Shown piece after piece: positions 52,880 through 61,556 of a stretch of DNA of 64,000 nucleotides. The stretch's first letter is position 1. Each line of letters opens with the position of its first letter. Source of the stretch: Halomicrobium sp. LC1Hm (GTDB lineage: Archaea; Halobacteriota; Halobacteria; Halobacteriales; Haloarculaceae). Location: contig NZ_CP044129.1 of NCBI RefSeq assembly GCF_009617995.1, positions 2,666,001 to 2,730,000 of the forward strand. Reading direction: 5' to 3'. The notes under the pieces are model-generated. The model was not told the DNA's origin and ran no database searches. It was given only the letters and a program-made list of their open reading frames with translations. The position numbers were made by a program, and so were the translations under genes.

Positions 52880-55024
52880 CTACCGCCGGCAGCGGAGAGC
52901 GACCCACAGCACGGACAGAGCCACGACGAGAGTGACGACGCCGGGTCCCGCCCCGTCACCGCGGCTGGTCGCCGTCGGCGTCGGCGTCTCGGTGGCGGTC
53001 ATCGTCCGCACGCGGTTCGGTCGGACCATCACCTCGACGGAGGGGACGGTGCCGGCACCGAGCGACACCGCGCCCGGACGGGGGAGCGAGATCTCCCGCT
53101 CGATGGAGGTCCTGTTGTAGGCCGGCATCGTCACGTGCCGGCGACCGACCTCCTCTGAGTCGCGGGTGAACACGACGGTCGCCTCGCCCGGGCGCGGCTC
53201 GCCGTTGTACAGCGTCGCGGTCAGGACGACGGTGTCGCCCTGCTCGGCGGTCGTGGGCTCGACGTCGAGGCTGACGACGTTGGCCCTCACCGGTCGCTGG
53301 ACGGTGACGTTGAGCCGCTCGCCGTCGACGACGACGTGGTAGGTGCCCGGCGTCGGGAACCGGTGGGACAGCGGAGCCGTCGTCGATTCCCCGGCCTCGA
53401 TTTGTCCGCTCGTCTCGTCGACGACCGTCCCGTTGACCCGCATCGAGACGTTGTACACGCCCGCAGTGCCACCGGCGTTGCTGACGAGGGTGTCGACGGT
53501 CAGGCGCTCGCCGGTCACCAGCTGGATCGAGTCGTCCGCGACCGTCTCGTTTCGGTAGGGGCCGGTGATCCGGTAGCCCTCGGCGTCGCCGGCCGGCGGC
53601 AGCTCGTATCCGACCCGTGCCGGGAGCTGGCCGAAGACGGCGGCGTGGGTCGTCCGGTTCCACGTCTCGACCGACGCCGTGGTCTCGGTGTAGGTCTGGC
53701 CCTCGTCCAGCACGGACGTTCCCCCGGTCGTCGCCAGCAGTTCGAGGAAGTCGAGCTGTGACACCGGCTGTTGCTGGCCGTTCATCTCCCGGAACACGTC
53801 CTGGAGGGTCCGCTCGCGGTCGGTCGCGACGCGCAGGCGACGGTCCAGTTCGCCGGCCACGAGCGAGCCCCTGTCGTAGTCGGGCGCGCCCTCCCAGGTC
53901 GAGACGTTCGAGAGCACGACCCCGTCGTAGACCGGATGCGTCCCGCGGGCCAGTCGGTCACGGAACGCCTCGAACGCCACGGACTCCTGTTCGAGCGAGA
54001 GCAACGACGCGTAGTACGACGCCGACGCCTCCGTGAACCAAGCTGTCCGACTCGTGGGCGTGAACGCCTGCCGGGTGTGGACGTACTCGTGGAGCCAGGC
54101 GTTGTCCGGCTGGTCGAGCGGCTCCGTGTCCCGGACCCAGGCGTCGGTGTCCCCGGTCTGGACGCCCCGGACGCCCCACTCGACGGGTCCCGTGGGCGCG
54201 GCGATCAGGAACACCGTCTCGTCGCGATCGCCGACGCGCAACGCGTCGGAGCTGTTTGCCAGCGCGTCGAGGATCGCCGACGGTCGCTCTGACAGCGTCG
54301 CGGCCGCCGGGACGACCAGCCGGAACCGCTGGCCGTGGGCGGTCCGCTCGTGCAGTTCGTGCTCCCCGAGGTAGACGAGCCACTCCCCGGCCGCGCCGGG
54401 ACCCGCCGTCGACGAGCCGCGGTCGAACACGATCGGCGTCCCGCCAGTCGCCTCCCAGTAGGTCGGCGTCGGCGGGCGTTCGAACAGCGCCCACTGGCCC
54501 GTGCCGGCGTACAGCGCGCGGCCGTCGGTCCCGTGTGGCCCCGTCCGGTCGATGGTCTCGTTGATCCGGTAGTCGTAGGTCAGCGTCGGCTGCTGTGTCG
54601 TGGCACGCCAGCGAAAGTGGGTCTCGTTGTCGCGGACGAATCCCCGCTGGGAGACGAAAGTGGCTCCGTCGGGAAGCGCGGCCCGCATGGAGACGACACG
54701 TGCCGGAACGCTGTAGGCCAGTCGGACCCGAACCGTGCCGGGACGCTCGGGCAAGCGGTGGAACCGCTGGGTGAGTCCCAGCGTCCCGTCGTCCTGCTGG
54801 CCGGTGTCGCTACCGGCGGTGTCGCCCACGCCGAGACCGAACTGGTCGACGCCGGCAGACAGCTGCCGGGACGGCGAACCCGACTGGTCCGCCGACGCCG
54901 GCACGTCGGTGTCGACGGTCGTCTCGGCGGCGGCGGAGTCGGCGACGGTGACCGCGGGGGCGATGCTCCCCGAGAGCACCACCACGACCAGCACCGCGAC
55001 GGCACCACGCGTCACCTCACCCAT
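52880..55024 (-). CDS. Surface-anchored M61-like gluzincin protease homologue
   Basis: 714 residues. N-terminal signal (VAVLVVVVLSGSIAPAVTVADS) and C-terminal membrane helix (VVTLVVALSVLWVAL) with a Thr/Pro-rich stalk before it: an extracellular protein anchored at its C-terminus. HEYVH at 312-316 is followed by AWFTEASASYY with Glu332, the zinc-ligand arrangement of M61 glycyl aminopeptidases (HExxH ... WFSEGxxxYY). Residues about 500-670 contain two CARDB/Ig-like domains (STTAPLSHRFPTPGTYHVVV). Probably a peptidase acting outside the cell; substrate unknown. Divergent from the second mutS. Confidence 0.8.
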   Translation of the reverse strand: MGEVTRGAVAVLVVVVLSGSIAPAVTVADSAAAETTVDTDVPASADQSGSPSRQLSAGVDQFGLGVGDTAGSDTGQQDDGTLGLTQRFHRLPERPGTVRVRLAYSVPARVVSMRAALPDGATFVSQRGFVRDNETHFRWRATTQQPTLTYDYRINETIDRTGPHGTDGRALYAGTGQWALFERPPTPTYWEATGGTPIVFDRGSSTAGPGAAGEWLVYLGEHELHERTAHGQRFRLVVPAAATLSERPSAILDALANSSDALRVGDRDETVFLIAAPTGPVEWGVRGVQTGDTDAWVRDTEPLDQPDNAWLHEYVHTRQAFTPTSRTAWFTEASASYYASLLSLEQESVAFEAFRDRLARGTHPVYDGVVLSNVSTWEGAPDYDRGSLVAGELDRRLRVATDRERTLQDVFREMNGQQQPVSQLDFLELLATTGGTSVLDEGQTYTETTASVETWNRTTHAAVFGQLPARVGYELPPAGDAEGYRITGPYRNETVADDSIQLVTGERLTVDTLVSNAGGTAGVYNVSMRVNGTVVDETSGQIEAGESTTAPLSHRFPTPGTYHVVVDGERLNVTVQRPVRANVVSLDVEPTTAEQGDTVVLTATLYNGEPRPGEATVVFTRDSEEVGRRHVTMPAYNRTSIEREISLPRPGAVSLGAGTVPSVEVMVRPNRVRTMTATETPTPTATSRGDGAGPGVVTLVVALSVLWVALRCRR

Positions 55025-55126
55025 TGACCACTTGTTGCACACCACCCGACAAATAGCTGACCCGTGGGAACATGGACCAATCGACGACCCACAACCCTTA
55101 GGCACCCGTCGCTCCCAGGGGCGGGT

Positions 55127-57916
55127 ATGACAGAGGCGACGGGTATCGTCGGCGAGTTCCTCTCGCTGAAGGCGGACAGTGACGCGGATCTGCTGGCGAT
55201 GCAGTGTGGCGACTTCTACGAGTTCTTCGACGAGGACGCCGAGATCGTCGCCGACGAGCTCGACCTGAAGGTGAGTCAGAAGTCCTCCCACGGCTCTTCG
55301 TACCCGATGGCGGGCGTGCCGGTCGACGACCTGACCCCCTACGTCTCCGCGCTGGTCGAACGGGGCTACCGGGTCGCCGTCGCCGACCAGCACGAGACGG
55401 CGGACGGACACGCCCGCGAGATCACGCGCGTCGTGACGCCGGGAACCCACCTAGAGACGACCGACGACGCCGCCCAGTACCTCGCTGCCGTCGTCGGTAC
55501 CGACGGCGACTCGTCGGACCCGGCGGACGGAGCCGACGGGAGCTACGGGCTGGCCGTGGCCGACGTGACCACCGGCCAGTTCCACGTGACCCAGCTCGAC
55601 GGCCCGGACGCTCGCACGCGGATTCAGACGGAGCTGTACAAGTTCGACCCCGCGGAGGTGTTGCCCGGCCCCGACCTGCGCGGCGACGACGACTTCCTCG
55701 ATCGCCTGCGCGAGCGGACCGACGCGGCGCTGACGGTCCACACCGAGGAGTCGTTCGCGCCCGGACGAGCGCGCCACCGCGTTCGCGACCACTTCGGCCC
55801 CGAGACCGTCGACAGCGTCGGTATCGCCGACGACGACGCCGCGATCTGTGCCGCCGGTGCCGTCCTGTCCTACGTCGAGGACACCGGCGTCGGGACGCTG
55901 GCCTCGATCACGCGCCTGCAGTCCTACGGCGCGACCGACCACGTCAATCTGGACGCGACGACCCAGCGCAACCTCGAACTGACCGAGACGATGCAAGGCG
56001 GGACCGACGGCTCGCTGTTCGACACGATCGACCACACGACGACGGCTGCCGGCGCGCGCCTGCTCCGAGAGTGGCTCCAGCGGCCACGCAGAGATCGCGC
56101 CGAGCTGACGCGCCGCCAGTCCTGTATCGCCGCACTGACCGAGGCAGCGATGGCCCGCGAACGGCTGTGTGAGACGCTCGCCGACGCCTACGACCTCGAA
56201 CGGCTGGCCTCGCGAGCCGTCTCGGGCAGTGCCGACGCCCGCGATCTGCGGGCCGTCGCCGAGACGCTCGGGCTGCTGGCGACGGTCGAGGACGTGATCG
56301 ACGAGGACGACCGACTGGCCGACTCGCCACTGGCCGACGCTCTCGATCGGCTCGACCGCGATGCCGCCGCCGACCTGGCGAGCGAACTCGACGCCGCACT
56401 GGTGGCGGATCCACCTGGGACGGTCCGACAGGGTGGCCTCTTCGAGCAGGGGTACGACGAGGAACTGGACGAGGTGATCGAGCGCCACGAGTCGGTCCTT
56501 GAGTGGCTCGACACGCTGGCCGACCGCGAGAAAGAGCGGACCGGGATCACGCACCTCTCGGTCGACCGCAACAAGACCGACGGCTACTACATCCAGGTCG
56601 GCAAGAGCGAGGCCGACGAGGTCCCCGAGGGCTACGAGGGGATCAAGACGCTGAAAAACTCAGAGCGGTTCACGACCGACGAACTCCAGCAGAAGGAACG
56701 CGAGGTGTTCCGGCTCGAAGAACAGCGCCACGAGCTGGAGTACGAGCTGTTCGGCGACCTGCGGGAGCGAGTCGCCGAGGACGCCACGCTGCTACAGGAC
56801 GTGGGTCGCGTGCTGGCAGAACTGGACGCCTTCGCGTCGCTCGCGATCCACGCCGTCCGCAACGACTGGACACGTCCGGAACTCACCGACGGGCGCGAAC
56901 TCGACGTGGAAGCCGGCCGCCACCCCGTCGTCGAGCAGACGACCGAGTTCGTCCCCAACGACCTCCGGATGGACGGGGCGGCTTCGCCGCCGAACCGGGA
57001 GCGTGCCAGCGGACACGCGAACGACCAGCGCCAGTTCCTGATCGTCACCGGCCCCAACATGAGCGGCAAGTCCACCTACATGCGCCAGGCGGCGCTGATC
57101 ACGCTGCTGGCACAGATCGGCAGTTTCGTCCCGGCCCGGACGGCGACGCTCGGACTGGTCGACGGGATCTACACCCGCGTCGGCGCGCTGGACGAACTCG
57201 CCCAGGGCCGGTCGACGTTCATGGTCGAGATGCAGGAACTCAGCAACATCCTCCACTCCGCGACCGACGACTCGCTGGTGATACTCGACGAGGTGGGCCG
57301 GGGCACCGCGACCTACGACGGCATCTCGATCGCCTGGGCGGCCACCGAGTACCTGCACAACGAGGTCCGGGCGAAGACCCTCTTTGCGACGCACTACCAC
57401 GAGCTGACGACGCTTGCCGACCACCTCGACCGCGTCCACAACGTCCACGTCGCCGTCGCCGGTGAACCGCCGACTGCCAGTGAGCCGGACTCTCACACCG
57501 CCGACGAGTCCGACGGTGACGTGACCTTCCTCCGGACGGTGCGAGACGGGCCGACCGACCGCTCATACGGGATCCACGTCGCCGACCTGGCGGGCGTCCC
57601 AGAGCCCGTCGTCGACCGCTCTCGGACGGTGCTCGATCGCCTGCGCGAAGAGAAGGCCATCGAGGCGAAAGGCAGCGGGTCGTCCGAACCCGTCCAGACC
57701 GTCTTCGACGTGAACGCGGGCGGGTTCAAACGCGCCGACGAGAGCGATCCGGCCACCGCCGACGGTGGAACGGCGGCCGAGGCGTCGGACGCGGGACTCG
57801 ACCCCGAGACCGAGGCCGTCGTCGAGGAGCTGAGCGAACTCGACATCAACGAGACGCCGCCGGTCGAGCTGATGGCGACGGTCCAGGAGTGGCAAGCGCA
57901 ACTGGACGACGGCTGA
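55127..57916 (+). CDS. mutS: DNA mismatch repair protein MutS (second paralogue)
   Basis: 929 residues, full MutS1: CGDFYEFF (Phe-x-Glu) near residue 27, core domains, ATPase with Walker [10 protein letters not shown] (about 641-649), Walker [26 protein letters not shown] and the C-terminal ETPPVELMATVQEWQAQL helices. About 40% similar in appearance to the other MutS, so it is an ancient paralogue, not a recent duplicate. A short linker with a GGCGGC-TTC-GCCGCC palindrome separates the clamp and ATPase domains. Haloarchaea commonly carry two MutS1 genes plus MutL, presumed to be of bacterial origin. Confidence 0.96.
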   Translation: MTEATGIVGEFLSLKADSDADLLAMQCGDFYEFFDEDAEIVADELDLKVSQKSSHGSSYPMAGVPVDDLTPYVSALVERGYRVAVADQHETADGHAREITRVVTPGTHLETTDDAAQYLAAVVGTDGDSSDPADGADGSYGLAVADVTTGQFHVTQLDGPDARTRIQTELYKFDPAEVLPGPDLRGDDDFLDRLRERTDAALTVHTEESFAPGRARHRVRDHFGPETVDSVGIADDDAAICAAGAVLSYVEDTGVGTLASITRLQSYGATDHVNLDATTQRNLELTETMQGGTDGSLFDTIDHTTTAAGARLLREWLQRPRRDRAELTRRQSCIAALTEAAMARERLCETLADAYDLERLASRAVSGSADARDLRAVAETLGLLATVEDVIDEDDRLADSPLADALDRLDRDAAADLASELDAALVADPPGTVRQGGLFEQGYDEELDEVIERHESVLEWLDTLADREKERTGITHLSVDRNKTDGYYIQVGKSEADEVPEGYEGIKTLKNSERFTTDELQQKEREVFRLEEQRHELEYELFGDLRERVAEDATLLQDVGRVLAELDAFASLAIHAVRNDWTRPELTDGRELDVEAGRHPVVEQTTEFVPNDLRMDGAASPPNRERASGHANDQRQFLIVTGPNMSGKSTYMRQAALITLLAQIGSFVPARTATLGLVDGIYTRVGALDELAQGRSTFMVEMQELSNILHSATDDSLVILDEVGRGTATYDGISIAWAATEYLHNEVRAKTLFATHYHELTTLADHLDRVHNVHVAVAGEPPTASEPDSHTADESDGDVTFLRTVRDGPTDRSYGIHVADLAGVPEPVVDRSRTVLDRLREEKAIEAKGSGSSEPVQTVFDVNAGGFKRADESDPATADGGTAAEASDAGLDPETEAVVEELSELDINETPPVELMATVQEWQAQLDDG
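56977..56991. repeat. Palindrome inside the second mutS
   Basis: GGCGGC-TTC-GCCGCC encodes GAASPP in a hydrophilic insert just before the ATPase domain. Confidence 0.65.
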
Positions 57917-57932
57917 CGCGACCAGCGATCAC

Positions 57933-58568
57933 CTATCGGCGACCGCGTGGTGTCGTCCCCACGATCGGGACGTGCTGGTACGCGATGCCGTCCTGGCCGT
58001 CCAGTGGTCGACGGAGCCGGAGGATCGCCGTCCTGCGGCCCCGTTCCTCGTATGGCAACTCCTCGACGACCTCGAAGCCCAGCTTCTCGTAGAGCCGGCG
58101 GGCCGTGCGGTTGTCCGGATCGACGATCAGCGTGAGCGCCTCGCGGTCGGCGACGGCCGCCGCCGCGACGACGTGCTTGCTCAGTTCGGTCCCGATGCCC
58201 CGTCCCTGGTAATCCTGGTGGACGAAGACGGCGAACTCCGGCTCGGCGTCGTCGGTCGGCGTGTACAGCGCGTGGCCGACGAGACCGGTCTCGCCGGCCA
58301 CGACGAAGTTACAGCCCTCGTCGAGCAGGCCGTCGAGCCAGTCGGCGATCCGCGAGCGCGTCCGTGGCGGCAGTCCCTGTGCCGCCTGCCCCGGCGCGAA
58401 GTCGTCGTACATCGCGACGAGGGCCTCGCGGTCGCCGTCGGCCGCCGGGCGGATCACCCAGGACGATCCCTCCCGATCGACGAACCGCGGACACCGCGGC
58501 GGGCAGTGTCGCGTCCCCTCGCACTCGCCTGCGTCCCAGTACCGGCAGACGCGGTCTGTCTGGTCCAT
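57933..58568 (-). CDS. GNAT acetyltransferase with Cys-rich N-terminus
   Basis: 211 residues. N-terminal 30 residues contain five Cys and a His (CRYWDAGECEGTRHCPPRCP), likely a small zinc-binding motif. The GNAT domain (about 40-195) has VHQDYQGRGIGTELSKHV, the acetyl-CoA pyrophosphate loop (Q/R-x-x-G-x-G/A), and NRTARRLYEKLGFEVV. Substrate unknown. Start at MDQTDRVCRYW. Confidence 0.85.
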   Translation of the reverse strand: MDQTDRVCRYWDAGECEGTRHCPPRCPRFVDREGSSWVIRPAADGDREALVAMYDDFAPGQAAQGLPPRTRSRIADWLDGLLDEGCNFVVAGETGLVGHALYTPTDDAEPEFAVFVHQDYQGRGIGTELSKHVVAAAAVADREALTLIVDPDNRTARRLYEKLGFEVVEELPYEERGRRTAILRLRRPLDGQDGIAYQHVPIVGTTPRGRR

Positions 58569-58627
58569 GGCTGACTCTCTGTCGTCCCCAGTCAAAAGGG
58601 GGGGACTGCGCTCTCAGTCGCTGGGAA

Positions 58628-59191
58628 TCACTCCCCGACCAGCGCCTTCGCTGCCGCCACGTCCCGGAGGCTGGTCGTCGCGGCGTCCAGCACTCCCGTC
58701 AGCGTCTCCAGCGCGATCGGACGGAACCCCAGCAGCTCACAGCTCACGTTGACCCGCTGGGCTCGGGGAGCCACGAACGGGTACGTCTCCGGGTCGTTGT
58801 TGTGGATGTGCCCGTGGATCACCCAGTCGTCCCAGTCGTCGGGCACGTCCTCCGGGCGGTGCGTGCAGTAGAATCGGTAGTCGCCGTGTTCGAGGACACA
58901 CGAGTCGAGCACCGGGAACGGAGCCCCCGCGGGATCGAGCCCCACGTCGTGGTTGCCCTGCAACAGGAGATCCCCGCCCAGCTGTTGGAAGTACTCGATC
59001 GTCTCCCGGCCGTCCCGCATGTCCATGGCCACGTCGCCGAGGTGGACGAGCAGGTCGTCGGGATCGACCGTCTCGTAGTGGCGATCGAGCAGCGCGCTGT
59101 CCATCTCGCCGACCGACGTGAACGGCCGATCACAGTACTCGATGATGTTCGAGTGCCCGAAGTGGTGATCGGAGATGACGTACCGAGCCAT
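58628..59191 (-). CDS. Metallophosphoesterase (COG4186-like)
   Basis: 187 residues. SDHHFGHSNII (metal ligands, residues 7-17), LVHLGDVAMD (about 48-57), LLLQGNHDVG (about 75-84), and VIHGHIHNN (about 125-133), all dimetal ligands present. Related to predicted phosphoesterases of the COG4186 type. Divergent from another metallophosphoesterase. Confidence 0.87.
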   Translation of the reverse strand: MARYVISDHHFGHSNIIEYCDRPFTSVGEMDSALLDRHYETVDPDDLLVHLGDVAMDMRDGRETIEYFQQLGGDLLLQGNHDVGLDPAGAPFPVLDSCVLEHGDYRFYCTHRPEDVPDDWDDWVIHGHIHNNDPETYPFVAPRAQRVNVSCELLGFRPIALETLTGVLDAATTSLRDVAAAKALVGE

Positions 59192-59297
59192 GGTCCATAG
59201 CGCCGGGCGAGGGACCTAACAGTTCGGGTCGATCGGTGTTGGGTACCATACCGCACGCGACCGCCACGCTTTCGGGACGGACTCGCCAAGGAGTCGT

Positions 59298-59969
59298 ATG
59301 CGGATCGGACTGCTCTCAGACGTCCACGGGAACCGCCCGGCTCTCGACGCGGTCCTCGACGATCTGCCGCCCGTCGACGAACTGGTCTGTGTCGGCGACG
59401 TGGTCGGCTACAATCCCTGGCCCGCCGAGTGTCTCGAACGGGTCCGCGAGACGTGCTCGGTCGTCGTCCAGGGCAACCACGACCGCACCGTCGAGACCCC
59501 AGAGCGGTACGCTCACAACGAGATGGCACGGGCGGGGCTCGAACGCGCAAAGCGGGCACTCGACGACGAGCAACGCGAGTGGCTCGCCGACCGTCCGCCC
59601 CGGACGACCGTCGCCGACGGGCGGTACCGACTGGCCCACAGCCACCCGGACCCGGACCAGCTGGGCACCTACGTCCGCCCGCGGCAGTTCCCGGAGCTGC
59701 GGCCCTACCTCGACGACCACGACGGCATCGTCGTCGGCCACACCCACGTCCAGCACGAAGCGACGGTCGACGGTCGCCTGATCGTCAATCCGGGGAGCGT
59801 CGGCCAGCCGCGAGACGGAGATCCGCGGGCGGCCTACGCCGTCCTGGACACCGATGACGACAGCGTCGAACTCCGCCGCGTCCAGTACGACATCGACCGG
59901 GTCATCTCGAAAATCGAGAAGCTCGACATGCCCCGACGACTCGGTGTCCGGCTGCTCGACGGCTCCTGA
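59298..59969 (+). CDS. Metallophosphoesterase (YfcE/serine-threonine phosphatase-like)
   Basis: 223 residues. LLSDVHGNRPAL (residues 5-16), CVGDVVGYNPWP (about 34-45), VVVQGNHDRTV (about 57-67), LAHSHPDP and VVGHTHVQHEA, with NPGSVGQPRDGDPRA, typical of the YfcE/diadenosine-tetraphosphatase-like COG0639 group with an alpha-helical cap. Substrate unknown. Its stop TGA is the first base of palindromic element copy F. Confidence 0.88.
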   Translation: MRIGLLSDVHGNRPALDAVLDDLPPVDELVCVGDVVGYNPWPAECLERVRETCSVVVQGNHDRTVETPERYAHNEMARAGLERAKRALDDEQREWLADRPPRTTVADGRYRLAHSHPDPDQLGTYVRPRQFPELRPYLDDHDGIVVGHTHVQHEATVDGRLIVNPGSVGQPRDGDPRAAYAVLDTDDDSVELRRVQYDIDRVISKIEKLDMPRRLGVRLLDGS

Positions 59970-60047
59970 TACTGCCGGCTGTACCTTCGTGAAGAGCTTC
60001 GCCACCCGGGGTGGCGAAATCGGTCACAGATTTACAGCCGGTAGTAT
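59969..60047. repeat. 79-bp palindromic element, copy F, between convergent stop codons
   Basis: Full copy. Left arm ATACTGCCGGCTGTACCTTC, inner TTCGCCACC-CGG-GGTGGCGAA, right arm TACAGCCGGTAGTAT. It fills exactly the space between two convergent genes: both TGA stops share their A with the element ends. Inverted relative to copy E with 37 identical bases in one arm. Confidence 0.92.
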
Positions 60048-60340
60048 CAGTCGGCGGTCATCTCGGCGCGGTCGGCGGCGTCGGTGGCCATGGGCGTGAC
60101 GAGCTTGTAGGCTCCCCAGACGGCCAGCACGAGCAGCGCGGCGATGACGACCCCGGTTCGCAGCGTCGGGTCGATCAGCGGCGTCGCGATCACGTCACCG
60201 GCGTCGTTGGTCAGCGGGACCGGGCTGTAGGGTTTGCCCGCCAGCAGTTCCAGCACGCCCATGACGACGATGCCCAGCATGAACAGGGCACCGCTCAGTC
60301 CCAGCGCGATACGGTCGACGATCGTTGTGGTGTCAGTCAT
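60047..60340 (-). CDS. Two-helix membrane protein associated with DoxX
   Basis: 97 residues with two hydrophobic helices (about 10-33 and 63-82) and an extracytoplasmic loop (KPYSPVPLTNDAGDVIATPL). Found 14 bp downstream of a DoxX gene, probably forming a membrane complex with it. Family not named; function likely linked to DoxX. Confidence 0.75.
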   Translation of the reverse strand: MTDTTTIVDRIALGLSGALFMLGIVVMGVLELLAGKPYSPVPLTNDAGDVIATPLIDPTLRTGVVIAALLVLAVWGAYKLVTPMATDAADRAEMTAD

Positions 60341-60354
60341 TGTGTGTCACCTCG

Positions 60355-60879
60355 TTAGCCGAGGATGTAGCGGAGTTTCGGGTGGCGTTGCACCAGCTTC
60401 GTCTGCTCGACGATGGCGTCGAGCCCGTAGTATCGGCCCGCGCCCAGCACGAGCACGGTCACGAACAACAGCAGCCCCATCAGGTCGCTGTTGACCAGTC
60501 CGTTGCCGAACCCGGCGTTGCCGATCCAGAACAGGGTCATGAAGATGACCCCGCCGATGGACGCCAGCCGCGTCAGCAGGCCCGCCATCAGCGCCAGCCC
60601 GATCAGCGTCTCGAACAGCGGAACGCCCGGCGCGATCAACCACGCCAGGTTGTTCCCCATCCAGACCGGGATCGGCCCCAGGGCCGTCCCCGTCATCTCC
60701 TGCATGTACATCGGGCCGTAGCTGTAGGCCAGCCCGTCCTCGATGAGCTTCGTCACGCCCGCGTGGAAGAACCACCAGCCCGTGATGACCCGCAGCAGGG
60801 CCAGCCAGTAGCTCGTCAGCGGCCCGTCTAACTCGAGCTCGAAGTTCGTCGCCAGGGGGTTTGCTGTGTTGGTTGCCAT
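60355..60879 (-). CDS. DoxX-family membrane protein
   Basis: 174 residues, four helices. SYWLALLRVITGWWFFHAGVTKL is the DoxX N-terminal helix pattern; APGVPLFETLIGLALMAGLLTRL follows. Related to the DoxD/DoxA thiosulfate:quinone oxidoreductase subunits and to general DoxX proteins of respiratory or redox function. The start at MATNTANPLATN is chosen because the strand has a terminator-like boundary upstream. Confidence 0.85.
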   Translation of the reverse strand: MATNTANPLATNFELELDGPLTSYWLALLRVITGWWFFHAGVTKLIEDGLAYSYGPMYMQEMTGTALGPIPVWMGNNLAWLIAPGVPLFETLIGLALMAGLLTRLASIGGVIFMTLFWIGNAGFGNGLVNSDLMGLLLFVTVLVLGAGRYYGLDAIVEQTKLVQRHPKLRYILG

Positions 60880-61001
60880 AATCTCTCCCTCACATGTACG
60901 AGTTGGCGTTGATACGGGATATAAGAGGACGCGTGTTCCCAGCGGGTGAAAACCGCTCTCAGATTCCGAGAGCGCGAGCGAGTGAGAGCGCTCGGGTGCC
61001 G

Positions 61002-61472
61002 TCACTCCTCGCGGTCGCCGTAGTCCACGTCCTCGTCGTCGAAGAAGCCGAAGTCGTCGTCGTCCCGGAGCACGTAGTCGTTCTCCAGGACCTCGGAGAC
61101 GATCCGCCCCAGCGAATCGAGCGCCATGTCGATCCCGTCGGGATCGTCGAGGGCGAACTCGTCGGCGGCGTCGTCTGGCAGTTCGGGAGCGCGGTACCCG
61201 ACCTCGTCGCTGGCGGGGTCCCAGTAGAAGTCGAAGGCCTCGATCAGATCGAGCCGTTCGACGACCGCGAACTCCGCGGTCGAGAGCCCGGCGCTGGTCG
61301 TCCACTCCTCGAAGGCGTCCTGCCAGGCACCGGCCCGGAGGAACCCCTCGACCTCCTGTCGACGGTAGTCGTCGCTCGTGTCGACGATCTCGTTGTCGAT
61401 CGCCTCGTAGTCGCCTCTGGTCTGGGGACCGCGCAACGACGGGGGGTCGGGCGTGGGAACGTCGAGCACCAT
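61002..61472 (-). CDS. Conserved acidic protein of unknown function
   Basis: 156 residues, soluble and acidic. Recognisable segments: YEAIDNEIVDTSDDYRRQEVEGFLRAGAWQDAFEEW and ERLDLIEAFDFYWDPASDEVGYRAPEL (each longer than I can write fully). C-terminus is an Asp/Glu tail. No family name. Start at MVLDVPTPDPP is supported by a TATA-like CTATACTG (minus strand, about 61496-61503) 25-31 bp upstream. Divergent from htpX. Confidence 0.7.
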   Translation of the reverse strand: MVLDVPTPDPPSLRGPQTRGDYEAIDNEIVDTSDDYRRQEVEGFLRAGAWQDAFEEWTTSAGLSTAEFAVVERLDLIEAFDFYWDPASDEVGYRAPELPDDAADEFALDDPDGIDMALDSLGRIVSEVLENDYVLRDDDDFGFFDDEDVDYGDREE

Positions 61473-61556
61473 GTGCAGATGTTGTCTCTCCAACAGTATA
61501 GCCTCTCGGGCGCACAGGCCAGAAGGTTCTCAAGTGGCGACCAGAGAAGGGCGTGT

